The notes below the pieces were generated by a model. That model ran no database searches and was not told the DNA's origin. It worked only from the letters and a program-made list of their open reading frames with translations. From contig CAZFDT010000021.1 in the NCBI GenBank assembly GCA_964518335.1, positions 7,683-71,682 on the forward strand: a stretch of 64,000 bases of DNA, given 5' to 3'. The position numbers were made by a program, and so were the translations under genes. The stretch is from CAZFDT01 sp964518335. Its GTDB lineage: Bacteria; Planctomycetota; Phycisphaerae; Phycisphaerales; Phycisphaeraceae. This document shows, in pieces, positions 1-9,669 of the stretch. Each line of letters starts with the position of its first letter. Position 1 is the stretch's first letter.

Positions 1-101
1 CCAAGGCCGGTGTGTGCCCGGCCAGATGGTCTGACGACAAGCGGCGTCTAGTTAGGGCATGGTGGCGTTGTTTTCAACGGAAAGCTCACAGGAGAGAACT
101 C

Positions 102-920
102 ATGAAAGCACGTTCTTCGATCTGCATGCTGATGGCGCCCAGTCTGGCGCTGATGCTGTCAGGCCATGTGACCGCCGCGCCGGTCGATCTGGTTACTTAC
201 AACTTTGCACCGAGTACGTTCAATGAAGACCCGGCGGTTCCTCCGTCGCCCTTTGTCGCTAATTCGGCGAAGCTCGGGACTTTTGACCCCAGCGCTGTGA
301 CAACCGGTGTATCCGCTGGGCTCCTGGACTTCGGTGCGACGATCAAGGTTTATGTTCAGGATCCTACTACATCCAACCAATATCGAGGGGCTGCAATTCC
401 CTCAGCAACGGGCGTTCCTCAAGACGGTGTTTTTGTCCGAGCTGCGACCACGCCCACTAATTTGAGCGATGCGCTGACCGGTAGTTACCTCAACCTGACG
501 CTTCAAGCCACAGGCGCTGGCGAAGCACTGAAGATCACGGAGTTCAGTTTCGATTACACAGTCGTCAGAACGACCGGCACCACACAAATCGATGGAACAG
601 TCACGCTCCGCTCTAACGTCGACGGATTCACCTCAAACCTCGGCACGACCAGCAAGTCCAGCAACTCCTCCACGGTGGTTTGGGGGTCCACGATCACCTA
701 TGCGATCACAGATCCCTCTCTGCAGCAAGTTGCCGGCCCCGTTGAGTTCCGCCTCTACTTCCACGACAACATGAACGTCGTTCCAAACATTCATCGGCTC
801 GACAACGTGAAAGTCCGTGGTGAGATCGTGCCAATTCCGGAGCCGACGAGTATCGGTCTGATGCTTGCTGCCGGGGCGATGACGCTGGTGCGCCGTCGCA
901 GTGAGGCGAAGCGGGGCTGA
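102..920 (+). CDS. PEP-CTERM sorting domain protein
   Basis: Predicted exported protein of 272 aa. A Sec-type signal peptide covers about residues 1-26 (basic MKAR start, hydrophobic core, cleavage near HVTAA). The C-terminus holds the tripartite PEP-CTERM signal: IPEP, a hydrophobic stretch, then an Arg-rich tail (VRRRSEAKRG), which is read by exosortase/archaeosortase systems for surface retention or release. The body is rich in Thr, Ser and Val and looks like a beta-sandwich, but I recognise no enzyme domain. The open frame reaches back to base 12; ATG 102 is chosen because AGGAGAG lies 6-12 bases upstream and the signal peptide begins there. G+C looks lower than in the following genes. 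A pseudopilin-like gene follows after 38 bp. Confidence 0.85.
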   Translation: MKARSSICMLMAPSLALMLSGHVTAAPVDLVTYNFAPSTFNEDPAVPPSPFVANSAKLGTFDPSAVTTGVSAGLLDFGATIKVYVQDPTTSNQYRGAAIPSATGVPQDGVFVRAATTPTNLSDALTGSYLNLTLQATGAGEALKITEFSFDYTVVRTTGTTQIDGTVTLRSNVDGFTSNLGTTSKSSNSSTVVWGSTITYAITDPSLQQVAGPVEFRLYFHDNMNVVPNIHRLDNVKVRGEIVPIPEPTSIGLMLAAGAMTLVRRRSEAKRG

Positions 921-958
921 TCGAATGCGAAGCAGTTACGCTCTGCTGGAGTGAGGCC

Positions 959-1837
959 ATGACTTCTCGACGCCATTACGCTTTCACCCTCGTGGAACTG
1001 CTGGTGGTCATCAGCATCATCGCGCTGTTGATCTCGCTGATGCTCCCGGCGTTGGGCACGGCGCGCGAGCAGTCGCGCACCATCGTCTGCATGTCGAACG
1101 TTCGCCAGACGTTTGTGGCACTGAGCAACTACGCGTCACAGCAGCGCGACTATGCCCCGCCGGGCGATGCGGCCACGGGCAGCGGCTATGAAAACTGGGT
1201 GTCGATTCTGCTGCATGGGGGTCACATTCAGTATCAAGTGGACTACTACACGCCCGCCGAGGAGTCGGCGAAGTACGGCAATATGGGCACCAGTGCCAAC
1301 CGGGGCGTGTTCCGTTGCCCCTCGGACCTGGGCGCGGTGCGGCGCCTGGACTGGTCGCCCGGCGACAACGCCCGCAGTCGATCATTCTTCGCGGAAGGTC
1401 CATACCACGACGACCTGCAGAAGCTCCACCGCATCAACTCCCCCAGCCGCCTGAAGGCGGTGGTGGACACGAGCTACGGCATCAACGGCAGCTATGGCTT
1501 CCTGGGCAACTGGAACTGGCACACCCGCTATTTCTTCCGCAACCACAACCTTTGGCAGAACGACGCCAACACCGTTGCCGGCCGCACGCTGCCCAAGTTT
1601 TCGATCATCAATCGTCCCAGCCGGTTCGCCCTGATTTTCGACGGCATCTATATGCTCGACGAGGACTGCTCGAAGATCGCCGGGCGGCACAAGGGACGAA
1701 CTGTCACCAACGTGCTCAGCGCCGACGGCAGCGCGGCCAGCGTGTTGCGTCGCACCGCGATTCCTCCGTCGGGCATGGGCAACTTCGCCACGCTCAGCAA
1801 CTATCCTCGTTTTCAGTGGCGACTGGATCAACCGTGA
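959..1837 (+). CDS. Prepilin-type N-terminal cleavage/methylation protein
   Basis: A 292-aa pseudopilin-like protein. Residues 8-15 (YAFTLVEL) are a type IV prepilin/type II secretion cleavage site with Ala instead of the usual Gly at -1, Glu at +5, and a following hydrophobic helix (residues 9-30). The rest is a globular domain of the large planctomycete family processed like prepilins; near the C-terminus a His...Asp-Gly pattern (RHKGRT...ADG) resembles the family's H-X9-DG motif with a longer spacing. It sits between a PEP-CTERM gene and a LacI regulator, an arrangement that fits surface protein and polysaccharide use. The molecular role of these proteins is not established. Confidence 0.85.
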   Translation: MTSRRHYAFTLVELLVVISIIALLISLMLPALGTAREQSRTIVCMSNVRQTFVALSNYASQQRDYAPPGDAATGSGYENWVSILLHGGHIQYQVDYYTPAEESAKYGNMGTSANRGVFRCPSDLGAVRRLDWSPGDNARSRSFFAEGPYHDDLQKLHRINSPSRLKAVVDTSYGINGSYGFLGNWNWHTRYFFRNHNLWQNDANTVAGRTLPKFSIINRPSRFALIFDGIYMLDEDCSKIAGRHKGRTVTNVLSADGSAASVLRRTAIPPSGMGNFATLSNYPRFQWRLDQP

Positions 1838-1881
1838 GCAGATCCATATCCAGCCAGGGGTCGCCAGGAGCAAGTCCACCC

Positions 1882-2895
1882 ATGCCCAAGCTCAGCGGCA
1901 AACCGAGCCTCAAGGACGTGGCCCAGAGCGCCGGCGTGTCGGCGCCGACGGTCAGCCGCATCCTCAACAATCGGCGCGACGGTTTTTCGGTCCGGCCGGA
2001 GGTGCGCGACCGTGTGGTCAACGTGGCCCGCGAGCTGTCGTATCGGCCGCACCTGTTGGCGCAGTCGCTGCGCAAAAAGTCGATGCGCATCGTGGGTGTG
2101 CTGGGCATACACGTGCCCATCATCCTGCCCGACGACGTGATTCGCGGACTGGTCGAGGTGTTCGAGGCCAACGGCATCAAGCTGTCCACCTACTTTTCGC
2201 CGACGATCGAGGCGTCGCACGACCTGCCACCTTGGCGCATTGACGGGGCGATCGTGGCGGGCGTGCTCAAGCCCGGCGATCTCAAGGCGCTGGAGAAGTC
2301 GCGGCTGTCATACGTGAGCATCAACGGTTGGGCTGGGCCGCACGGCGGATCGGTCTGCTACGACGATGCCGACGGCACGCGCCAGGCGCTGTCGCACCTG
2401 GTGCAGTTGGGTCATCGCCGCATCGCTTACCTCAACGCCCACGGTCCTTGGCGGACGCATCCGTCGGTGCAGGCCCGTCACGACGCCTATTGCGCCTTCA
2501 TGAACGAAGCCGGCCTCGAGCCCGTGCCCGGCCACGATCGGGCGTGGCCCGAAGACGAACGCCACGCCCTGCTGCGCCAGTGGGTCGAACGCGACGGCGT
2601 CACCGCGGTGCTGGCGTACCAGCACTATCAGGCCCTCGAATTGATGCACGCGGCGTACGAGCTGGGGTACACCCCGCCCCAGCGATTGAGCGTGGTGTGC
2701 TTCAACGATGAATACATCGGCCGCATGGTCTATCCGCAACTGACGGTGGTGAGGCTGCCCACGTATGAGGCCGGCCGCAAGGCGGCGTCGATGCTCATGC
2801 AGCGCATGGGCAAGGAGCTGCCGACCACGCAGCCGGTGGTGCTCAAGCCCGACCTGATCGTTCGCGGCTCGACCGCGCCTCCTGCATCGCCATGA
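1882..2895 (+). CDS. LacI-family transcriptional regulator
   Basis: DNA-binding repressor of 337 aa. Residues about 8-28 form the LacI helix-turn-helix (LKDVAQSAGVSAPTVSRILNN), followed by the hinge helix (SYRPHLLAQSLRKK) and a periplasmic-binding-protein-like effector domain ending in VVLKPDLIVRGST. The frame is open far upstream, inside the pseudopilin gene; ATG 1882 is chosen because the HTH begins immediately after it, with AGGAG at 1866-1870. It lies 88 bp upstream of the huge secreted esterase/peptidase gene, so local sugar-responsive control of that gene is a reasonable inference. The effector cannot be read from sequence. Confidence 0.9.
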   Translation: MPKLSGKPSLKDVAQSAGVSAPTVSRILNNRRDGFSVRPEVRDRVVNVARELSYRPHLLAQSLRKKSMRIVGVLGIHVPIILPDDVIRGLVEVFEANGIKLSTYFSPTIEASHDLPPWRIDGAIVAGVLKPGDLKALEKSRLSYVSINGWAGPHGGSVCYDDADGTRQALSHLVQLGHRRIAYLNAHGPWRTHPSVQARHDAYCAFMNEAGLEPVPGHDRAWPEDERHALLRQWVERDGVTAVLAYQHYQALELMHAAYELGYTPPQRLSVVCFNDEYIGRMVYPQLTVVRLPTYEAGRKAASMLMQRMGKELPTTQPVVLKPDLIVRGSTAPPASP

Positions 2896-2983
2896 TGCCG
2901 CTGCTGCGTCGGACCCCCGCCTCGCTCCGCCGCGACGCTTGCCCCGATCGTGCGAATACCTGTTGACCAGGGAGTATGAAGCG

Positions 2984-5900
2984 ATGCGTATCGTGACCAT
3001 TATGCGCCGATGGCTTGTGATCGCATGGGCGGCGACGGCGACCGCTGCAGTGGCCCAGCCTCAGAACCCGCTCCCCGGTCATCGCACCTACGGCGCGTGG
3101 CACAGCGCGGCGATCGGCGGCGGGGGGTATCTGCAACAGGTGCATTTTTCCCCCTCATCGCCCCAGCGCATCTACCTGACCAGCGACGTGGGCGGCTTCT
3201 ACCGTAGCGATGACGCCGGCCGCACCTGGCGCATGCTCCACGGCAACCTGCCCGACAACGCCGGGGGCAGCTACTGCCGCGGGCTGTGGCCGGACCCCGA
3301 CGACGCCGATCGCTTCCTCGTCGCGGTCGATCACGGCATCTACCTCACCACCGACGGGGGCATGACGTTCGAGCGCACGCTCAAGGAATCCTTCCACGGC
3401 AACAGCCCGTCGCGCAACCACGGGTTCATCCTCGTGAGCAGCCCGCGCGACCCGAACGTGCTGCTTGCCGCCGCCGACCGGCAGGGCGTCTATCGCTCCA
3501 CCGACCGCGGGCTGACCTGGGCGCATCACGGCCCGACGAACCTGTGGTATCCCAGCGCCGTGGTGTTCGATCCGCACCATCCCGAGCGCGTGTGGCTTTG
3601 CGTGAACGGGTGGAAGGACGGGTCCAACCGCGAGCTGGGGCTGTGGCGCAGCGACGACGAGGGCCAGACGTGGACGAAGCTCAGCGAGCAATCGCCCAGC
3701 GAGTTCGTGCAGGACCCGCAAGCGCCCGGCACGTTTTACGGCCTGATCAAGCAGCGGCCGGTGCGCAGCATGGACGAGGCGTTGACGTGGGAGCCGTTCG
3801 ACGCCGGGCTTCCCTCCGCCGGCAAGGGCGCGCGCGATGACGGCCTCTATGCCTCGATCGTGGCGCACGAGAACACCATTGCCCTGGGCGGACACGGCGG
3901 ACATTGCTATCTGCTCGACCGCGATGCCGCGGCCTGGACGCTGATCCCGCGCGGCACGGTGGACGAGGGCGACTGGTGGGGCCGCATGCGTCCCGACATC
4001 CATCAGCACTTCGGCAGTGCGCTGGGCTTTCTGGCGATCAACCCGCACAACCCCGACCAGTGGTTCTTCACCGACTGGTACGCGATCTATCAGAGTCCCG
4101 ACGCCGGCCGAAGCTGGACGCTGTGCCTCGACGGCATCGAGCTGACCGTGCTGCACGGCGTCACGCAGGATCCGCATCAGCCTCGAACGGTTCACATCGG
4201 CATGGCGGACCTGGGCTACTTCCGGTCCGAGGATGCCCTGGATTCGATCCAGTGGGTGCGAAAGGACATCAGCAACAACATACGTCCGCTCAGCGCGTCG
4301 CTCGCGCAGGCGGGGCGGTTGTACGCGGTGGGCCCTGCCCAGTGGCACTGGTACGCGAATCAGGTGTTCATCAGCGACGACGCGGGTCGAACGTGGCGAC
4401 GGTCGGAGATGACCGGCCTGCCCGAGTTGAGCCAACGTCGCACGAACACGATCGCCGCCGATGCCGCGCGGCCCCAGACGGTATATGTCACCGTATCGGG
4501 CAGCGTCGGCCGTGACCAGGGCGGCGTGTATCGCAGCGGCGACGGCGGCCGGTCGTGGACGTGGATCGGCCACGGTCTGCCCGACGGCGAATCGCTGTTC
4601 CGCGAGAATATCTGGGCGCACGGCCCCGAGCTGGCGTCGTCAGCCGACGGCTCCATGGTCGCCATCAGCATCGACCGCAACCGCGCTTTTCGCTACGACC
4701 CCGACAGCGCGCAGTGGACCGGCGTCCCATCGGCGATGGGCGGCGCCGCGTTCGCCGTGTTCGCCGATCCGCATCACGCGGGGCGCTACTACCTGTGCCG
4801 AAAGGAAGGCGGTCTGTGGCGCAGCGATAACGGTGGCCGATCGTGGACGCGCTTACTGCAACGACCGGCCCACTGGCTGGCGGTGGATCACGCGGCGCCC
4901 GGGTGGCTGGCGCTGGTGAGCGAGACGGACGTGCTGCTGAGCCTCGACGACGGCAAGCAATGGTCACAGCTCGATCGCTCGCTGCCCTATCGTCACATGC
5001 GTAACCAGGTGGCGTTTGCCGGTGATCGCCTCGTGGTGGGGACGGGCGGCAACGGCGTGTTCTGGATGCATGTCGCCGATGCGCCGCGTCCGACGATCGC
5101 CGCGGCGGCGACGCCGCCGATCGGCCTGGGCGCGGGATCGCCGTCGCCGCTGCGCAACGGCGGCATGGAGGAAGGCGACCAGACGCCATCGCACTGGGAC
5201 CTCTCCAGCTACCGCGAGGGAAAGATCGCGCTCGCGCGTGACACGACCGTGGCCCGCACCGGCCGCGCGTCGCTGAAGCTGCAGACCGAAGGCAAGGCGG
5301 CGAGCTTCGCGCACCAGATGCTCACGCCCAGGCCCGACGGCCCATTCGTGGTCAGCGGCTTTGCGCGGACCCAGGGACAGTTCGAGCGCGTGCAGGTGGC
5401 GGTGCAGGTGTTCGACGCCAAGTGGCGACAGATCGACTGGAAGACGGTCGCGGACGTGAAGGGTGCGGCGGGCCAATGGATCGGATTCGAGCAGAGGTTG
5501 CAGTTGCCCAAGGAAGGCGCCTACGCCCTGCTGGGTCTGTCGGTGTCCGGCGACGGCGCGGCGTGGCTGGATGACGTGTCCGTCACGGTTGTGCCGGCCA
5601 CACAGGAGGCCGGGCGTGGCGGCGCGACGAACGCCAGTGCGGCCGAACCGTTGCCACAGGTCGTGCCCGCCAATGATGCTCGACTGCAGTACGGCGGGCG
5701 CATGGATCGACGCGATCCCAAAGCGCCGCGGGCCACGTGGTCGCACACCGGTGTGCGCGTGCGTTTCGAGGGTCGCGCCCTCAATGCGTTGGTCACGGGG
5801 GGCCAGCATCAGATCGTGATCGACGGCACAGACGCGGGCATCCTCCACACGCGCGAGGGCGTGCAGCGGTATCGCATCGCCGAAGGCCTGGGGCCTGGCG

Positions 5901-8872
5901 AGCACACCGTCGAGCTGTGGAAGCGCACCGAGCCGTGCTTCGGCATCGTCAGCTTCCACGGGATCGAGCTCGAAGCCGACGCCAGGCTGCTCGAATCGGC
6001 GCCGCGACCTCGCAGCATTGAACTCATCGGAGATTCCATCGCCACCGGCCACGGCAACGAAGGCACCAACCCACGCGACCCCTTCGGACCCGACACGCAG
6101 AACGCATGGCTGGCCTACGGCGCGATCGCCGCACGCATGCTCGACGCCGACTACACCTGCATCGGCTGGTCCGGTCGGAAAATGTGGCCCAACGACACCA
6201 TCGGCGAGCTCTACGACTTCGCCATCCCGCAGGAGCAGCGGCGATGGGACTTCTCGAGCGGCCAACCCTCGGTCGTTGTCATCGCGCTGGGCGCCAATGA
6301 CTTTCGCAACGGTCCGCCCGAGCGTGCCGGCTGGACCGCAGCCTACGTTCAGTTCGTCGGGCGCGTCCGCAGCCGCTATCCCGAGGCCCGCATCGTCGTC
6401 GCCTCCGCTCCGACGCTGGCCGGCGGCTGGCGCACCACCCTGATCGAGTATCTGCAGCAGGTCGTCACCACGTGTCACGAGGCGGGCGACAAGGCCGTGT
6501 CGCTGATGACCTTCAGCGAGCCGCCGGGTCAGGAGGGTGTAGGAGCCAACTATCACCCGAGCCTGCGCACGCACCGCCGACTGGCGGGCGAGCTTGCCGC
6601 GGCGCTGGCGACGCAGATGGGCTGGTCGGCCAAACCCATCGACGAAGTGCTGCAGCGGTACGAGGCGACGGCGGCCAGCGCGGACCTGCCTCAGCGCATC
6701 GAGCCGTCAGACGCACGGCTGCGTTACGTCGGCCGATTTCTGCGAAACGACGCCGGAGCGATGACCTGCGCCTGGCCCCATTCGTCGCTGTCATTTCAGG
6801 TGCGAGCGTCCGCCGTGCAGGCCCGCATCGGCGACAGCGGCAACAACCGCGTGCAGGTGTTCATCGACGGCAAGCCCCGGCCCGCCATCGCGCTGCGAGC
6901 CGGCACGCACGTGTACACGCTCGCGGACAACCTGCCCGCCGATCGCACGCATCGCATCGAGATCATTCGCATCACCGAGGCGCTGTTCGGCGACACCACG
7001 TTCGCCGGGTTGTGCCTTCCGCAGGACGGCGCACTGCTGCAACCTCATGTGCGACCACGAGCCATCGAGATCATCGGCGACTCGATCAGCGCGGGATACG
7101 GCAACGAAGCGCCGGACCAGACGCACAAGTTTGAATCGGCAACCCAGAATGCCGCGATGGCTTACGGCGGCCTTGTGGCGCGGGCGCTCGACGCCGACCT
7201 GCACGTCATCGCATGGTCGGGCAAGCTGCTGTGGCCCAACAACACGATGACAGAACTGTACTCGCGCGTGCTGCCGCAGCGCGCCGAGCCGATGTGGGAC
7301 GCCGCCGCCGCAGGATGGTCGCCCCAGGTCATCGTCATCAACCTCGGCACCAACGACTTTGCCGGGGGCAATCCCCAGCGTGACGGCTGGACGCAGGCGT
7401 GCATCGACTTCGTACGCTCGGTGCGCAGCGGGCATCCGCAGGCCATGATCTACCTGGCGGTCGGCCCGATGCTCTCGGATGAGCACTCGCCCAGTGGCAG
7501 CGCGCTGACCACGATCAAGCGGTATCTTGCCGATGCGATCGACCAGTTGCGCGCCGGCGGCGACGACCGCGTGCGGCTGCTCACCTTCGCCACTCAGCAT
7601 GGAGACAATGGCTTCGGCGCCGGCTGGCACCCTTCCATCAGGACGCATCAGATCATGGCTGAACACCTCACTCAGACCTTGCAGCAGGACATGGACTGGA
7701 CCACCAACGCCTTCCGCGTGGACACCGATTTCCCCGGCGGGAATGCGGTGATCGAGTCGGTCGAGGCAGACGAGATTCGTCTGCGCCCGGACCTGCGCGA
7801 CACCGAGGGGAACTGGTTCTACTGGTCGGTGCGAGTGCGGGGCGCGGCTGGACGCACACTTCGGTTCCGCTTCACCGCTCAGGATCCATTGGCGGACCGC
7901 GGGCCGGCCATGTCGAGCGACGGAGGCATCACCTGGCGCTGGCTGGGACGCGAGGACGGTCGACGAGATCGTTTCACGCTGACCGTGCCCGAGGACGCGA
8001 ACGAGGTGATCCTGAGCTACGGCATGAACTACACCCGCCGCGACTGGGACCGCTTCATCGCGTCGCTGCCGTCGGCCGCTGCAGTGGACTTGGCCACGCT
8101 GGCGACGACGCGCAAGGGCCGCGATGTGCCTTTGCTGCGCCTCGGCCGACTCGACGGCCAGGCGGCGCATCGCCTGCTGCTCACCGCACGGACGCACGCC
8201 TGCGAGATGATGGCCAACTACGTCATCGAAGGCTTCCTCGCCGCGGCGGTGGCCGACGACGAGGTGGGCCGGTGGTTCGCATCGCAGGTCGAGCTCGCGG
8301 CCGTGCCCTTCATGGATGTGGACGGCGTCGAGGAGGGCGACCAGGGCAAGAATCGCCGGCCTCGCGATCACAATCGCGACTACGCGCCGCCTCACGCCCA
8401 TGTCGAAACCGCGGCACTCGTCGCCTGGGCACGCACGTTCTTCGACGGCCGGCCGGTTACGGCGATCGACCTGCACTGCCCCTGGATTCACGGCGGGTAC
8501 AACGAGCAGGTCTTCCAGCCCGGCGCCGAGGACCCCGCGCGATGGGACCAGCAGCAGCGGTTCGCCACCCTCGTCAGCCGGATACGGCAGGGCCCGATCT
8601 CCTACGGCCCCGATCTGGACCTGCCCTTCGGCCAGGACTGGAACACCGGCGCCAACTATCACCAGGGTCTGAGCACCTCCCGTTGGGCCGCGACGCAACC
8701 CGGCATCGTGCTGGCCACCACGATGGAGATCCCCTACGCCACCGCCAGCGGCGTCGAGGTCAACCCCGCATCCCTTCGCGCTTTGGGCCGTGATCTGGCA
8801 CACGCCCTCAAACTGCACCTGGCCGCGGACGAAGCGGTCAGCCCGTCACAGGCTCGTCCTGCTCGACAATGA
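2984..8872 (+). CDS. Giant secreted fusion: propeller, CBM, two CE2/SGNH esterases, M14 peptidase
   Basis: Predicted extracellular protein of 1,962 aa with a signal peptide (MRIVTIMRRWLVIAW...AVAQ). Residues about 25-700 are a sortilin/VPS10-like propeller with at least seven Asp-box turns (SDDAGRTW, STDRGLTW, SDDEGQTW, SPDAGRSW, SGDGGRSW, SDNGGRSW). About 715-870 resembles a CBM4/9-type sandwich (NGGMEEG...W). Two tandem carbohydrate-esterase-2 units follow, each a jelly-roll plus SGNH hydrolase: Ser1018 in GDS with GAND and HPSLRTH; Ser1367 in GDS with GTND and HPSIRTH. About 1577-1690 matches the N-domain of cytosolic-type M14 carboxypeptidases, and 1700-1955 is the catalytic domain with His1738/Glu1741 (HACE), His1831 and Glu1915. 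All expected catalytic residues are present. ATG 2984 is preferred over an upstream in-frame start because of the signal peptide and CAGGGAG. Confidence 0.85.
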   Translation: MRIVTIMRRWLVIAWAATATAAVAQPQNPLPGHRTYGAWHSAAIGGGGYLQQVHFSPSSPQRIYLTSDVGGFYRSDDAGRTWRMLHGNLPDNAGGSYCRGLWPDPDDADRFLVAVDHGIYLTTDGGMTFERTLKESFHGNSPSRNHGFILVSSPRDPNVLLAAADRQGVYRSTDRGLTWAHHGPTNLWYPSAVVFDPHHPERVWLCVNGWKDGSNRELGLWRSDDEGQTWTKLSEQSPSEFVQDPQAPGTFYGLIKQRPVRSMDEALTWEPFDAGLPSAGKGARDDGLYASIVAHENTIALGGHGGHCYLLDRDAAAWTLIPRGTVDEGDWWGRMRPDIHQHFGSALGFLAINPHNPDQWFFTDWYAIYQSPDAGRSWTLCLDGIELTVLHGVTQDPHQPRTVHIGMADLGYFRSEDALDSIQWVRKDISNNIRPLSASLAQAGRLYAVGPAQWHWYANQVFISDDAGRTWRRSEMTGLPELSQRRTNTIAADAARPQTVYVTVSGSVGRDQGGVYRSGDGGRSWTWIGHGLPDGESLFRENIWAHGPELASSADGSMVAISIDRNRAFRYDPDSAQWTGVPSAMGGAAFAVFADPHHAGRYYLCRKEGGLWRSDNGGRSWTRLLQRPAHWLAVDHAAPGWLALVSETDVLLSLDDGKQWSQLDRSLPYRHMRNQVAFAGDRLVVGTGGNGVFWMHVADAPRPTIAAAATPPIGLGAGSPSPLRNGGMEEGDQTPSHWDLSSYREGKIALARDTTVARTGRASLKLQTEGKAASFAHQMLTPRPDGPFVVSGFARTQGQFERVQVAVQVFDAKWRQIDWKTVADVKGAAGQWIGFEQRLQLPKEGAYALLGLSVSGDGAAWLDDVSVTVVPATQEAGRGGATNASAAEPLPQVVPANDARLQYGGRMDRRDPKAPRATWSHTGVRVRFEGRALNALVTGGQHQIVIDGTDAGILHTREGVQRYRIAEGLGPGEHTVELWKRTEPCFGIVSFHGIELEADARLLESAPRPRSIELIGDSIATGHGNEGTNPRDPFGPDTQNAWLAYGAIAARMLDADYTCIGWSGRKMWPNDTIGELYDFAIPQEQRRWDFSSGQPSVVVIALGANDFRNGPPERAGWTAAYVQFVGRVRSRYPEARIVVASAPTLAGGWRTTLIEYLQQVVTTCHEAGDKAVSLMTFSEPPGQEGVGANYHPSLRTHRRLAGELAAALATQMGWSAKPIDEVLQRYEATAASADLPQRIEPSDARLRYVGRFLRNDAGAMTCAWPHSSLSFQVRASAVQARIGDSGNNRVQVFIDGKPRPAIALRAGTHVYTLADNLPADRTHRIEIIRITEALFGDTTFAGLCLPQDGALLQPHVRPRAIEIIGDSISAGYGNEAPDQTHKFESATQNAAMAYGGLVARALDADLHVIAWSGKLLWPNNTMTELYSRVLPQRAEPMWDAAAAGWSPQVIVINLGTNDFAGGNPQRDGWTQACIDFVRSVRSGHPQAMIYLAVGPMLSDEHSPSGSALTTIKRYLADAIDQLRAGGDDRVRLLTFATQHGDNGFGAGWHPSIRTHQIMAEHLTQTLQQDMDWTTNAFRVDTDFPGGNAVIESVEADEIRLRPDLRDTEGNWFYWSVRVRGAAGRTLRFRFTAQDPLADRGPAMSSDGGITWRWLGREDGRRDRFTLTVPEDANEVILSYGMNYTRRDWDRFIASLPSAAAVDLATLATTRKGRDVPLLRLGRLDGQAAHRLLLTARTHACEMMANYVIEGFLAAAVADDEVGRWFASQVELAAVPFMDVDGVEEGDQGKNRRPRDHNRDYAPPHAHVETAALVAWARTFFDGRPVTAIDLHCPWIHGGYNEQVFQPGAEDPARWDQQQRFATLVSRIRQGPISYGPDLDLPFGQDWNTGANYHQGLSTSRWAATQPGIVLATTMEIPYATASGVEVNPASLRALGRDLAHALKLHLAADEAVSPSQARPARQ

Positions 8873-9250
8873 GGTCATCCACATCGCACTTTGGCTTTGC
8901 ATCAGGGTAGGTCACTGCAGCGGGGAATGAGTGTGACCGTGTCGGGGCTGAAGCAGGTGTGACAACACCGCCGCCCGTGACTTGCGTGAGTTCGCACAAA
9001 CCCGTGACCTCAACGTTTTAGGCTCTTTGGCGGGTCTGCCTTTCGCCGTTCGTTGCACTTGCGAATGCAGGGTGAAGACATTTACCTTTCGCCAGCGTTG
9101 ACGTCCATGACGGAACCCCGATTCTGAGGTGGCCAGAGCCGATCGGACTCATGCTCAAAAACAGAGGAGAACTTGCTGATTTCGGCTCACAGGCGACCTG
9201 CACATGAGAATCGTTCATATGTCTTCACCCTGCTTGCGAATGCAATCCAC
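8873..9250. other. Intergenic stretch with no gene seen
   Basis: No open frame here looks like a protein. The stretch is visibly lower in G+C than its surroundings. It contains one CACTGCAGC motif (8913-8921) and the paired direct/inverted repeats listed separately at 9058-9244. No terminator for the upstream giant gene was recognised. The next signals are promoter-like elements at 9251 and 9572. Confidence 0.5.
9058..9244. repeat. Overlapping direct and inverted repeat pair
   Basis: CTTGCGAATGCA occurs at 9058-9069 and again, in the same orientation, at 9233-9244. Overlapping them, GCAGGGTGAAGACA (9067-9080) recurs as its exact reverse complement at 9220-9233. The two copies are about 140 bp apart, just upstream of a consensus promoter. 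They could be a footprint of an excised element or paired regulator sites; the sequence does not decide. Confidence 0.6.
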
Positions 9251-9279
9251 TTGACAGCAGGGCGACGAAGTGCTAACAT
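9251..9279 (+). promoter_or_regulatory. Consensus sigma-70 promoter without an adjacent gene
   Basis: TTGACA (9251-9256), 17-nt spacer, TAACAT (9274-9279). This is among the best housekeeping promoters in the window. The first convincing start codon downstream is rplS at 9670, which has its own nearer promoter, so this one gives either a long rplS leader or a separate RNA from about base 9286. Confidence 0.6.
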
Positions 9280-9571
9280 ATACCGAACTTTCCTGGCCGG
9301 CCTGTGCGCCGACCCAACGGGGAACCCCCATGACCGTCGGTTCGTGCAAGGCGAGCGGGCATGCCCAAGGCCAATCGGGCCCGCGGCGCGCATTCATGGG
9401 GCATCCATGGGGCCATCAGAGGCATTCATCGTCGTCGGGCTCCCGGCGATGTCGCACGGGCAGCACCGATCGCGGGGGGCGAGTCATGCGGGGCGCGGGG
9501 CGGTGCGGGCTGGCGGGCGTGGGAGGTTGCAACAGGCGATCGCGGGAGCTTGCTGAACCGGCGGCGGGGCG

Positions 9572-9600
9572 TTCGACACCATGGGCAGACTTGATATACT
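9572..9600 (+). promoter_or_regulatory. Probable rplS promoter
   Basis: TTCGAC (9572-9577), 17-nt spacer, TATACT (9595-9600). The predicted transcript would start near 9607, about 60 nt before the rplS start codon. Confidence 0.6.
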
Positions 9601-9669
9601 GTGTGGCTCGCCATGCCCCGGCGATAACCCGCGCCATCCCCCAGGCCCGGCCTGGCGAGGAGACTTATC

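Noticed and set aside
6791..8818. 675-codon open frame antisense to the giant fusion gene
   Set aside because: No recognisable domain; the + strand frame has catalytic motifs throughout this stretch.
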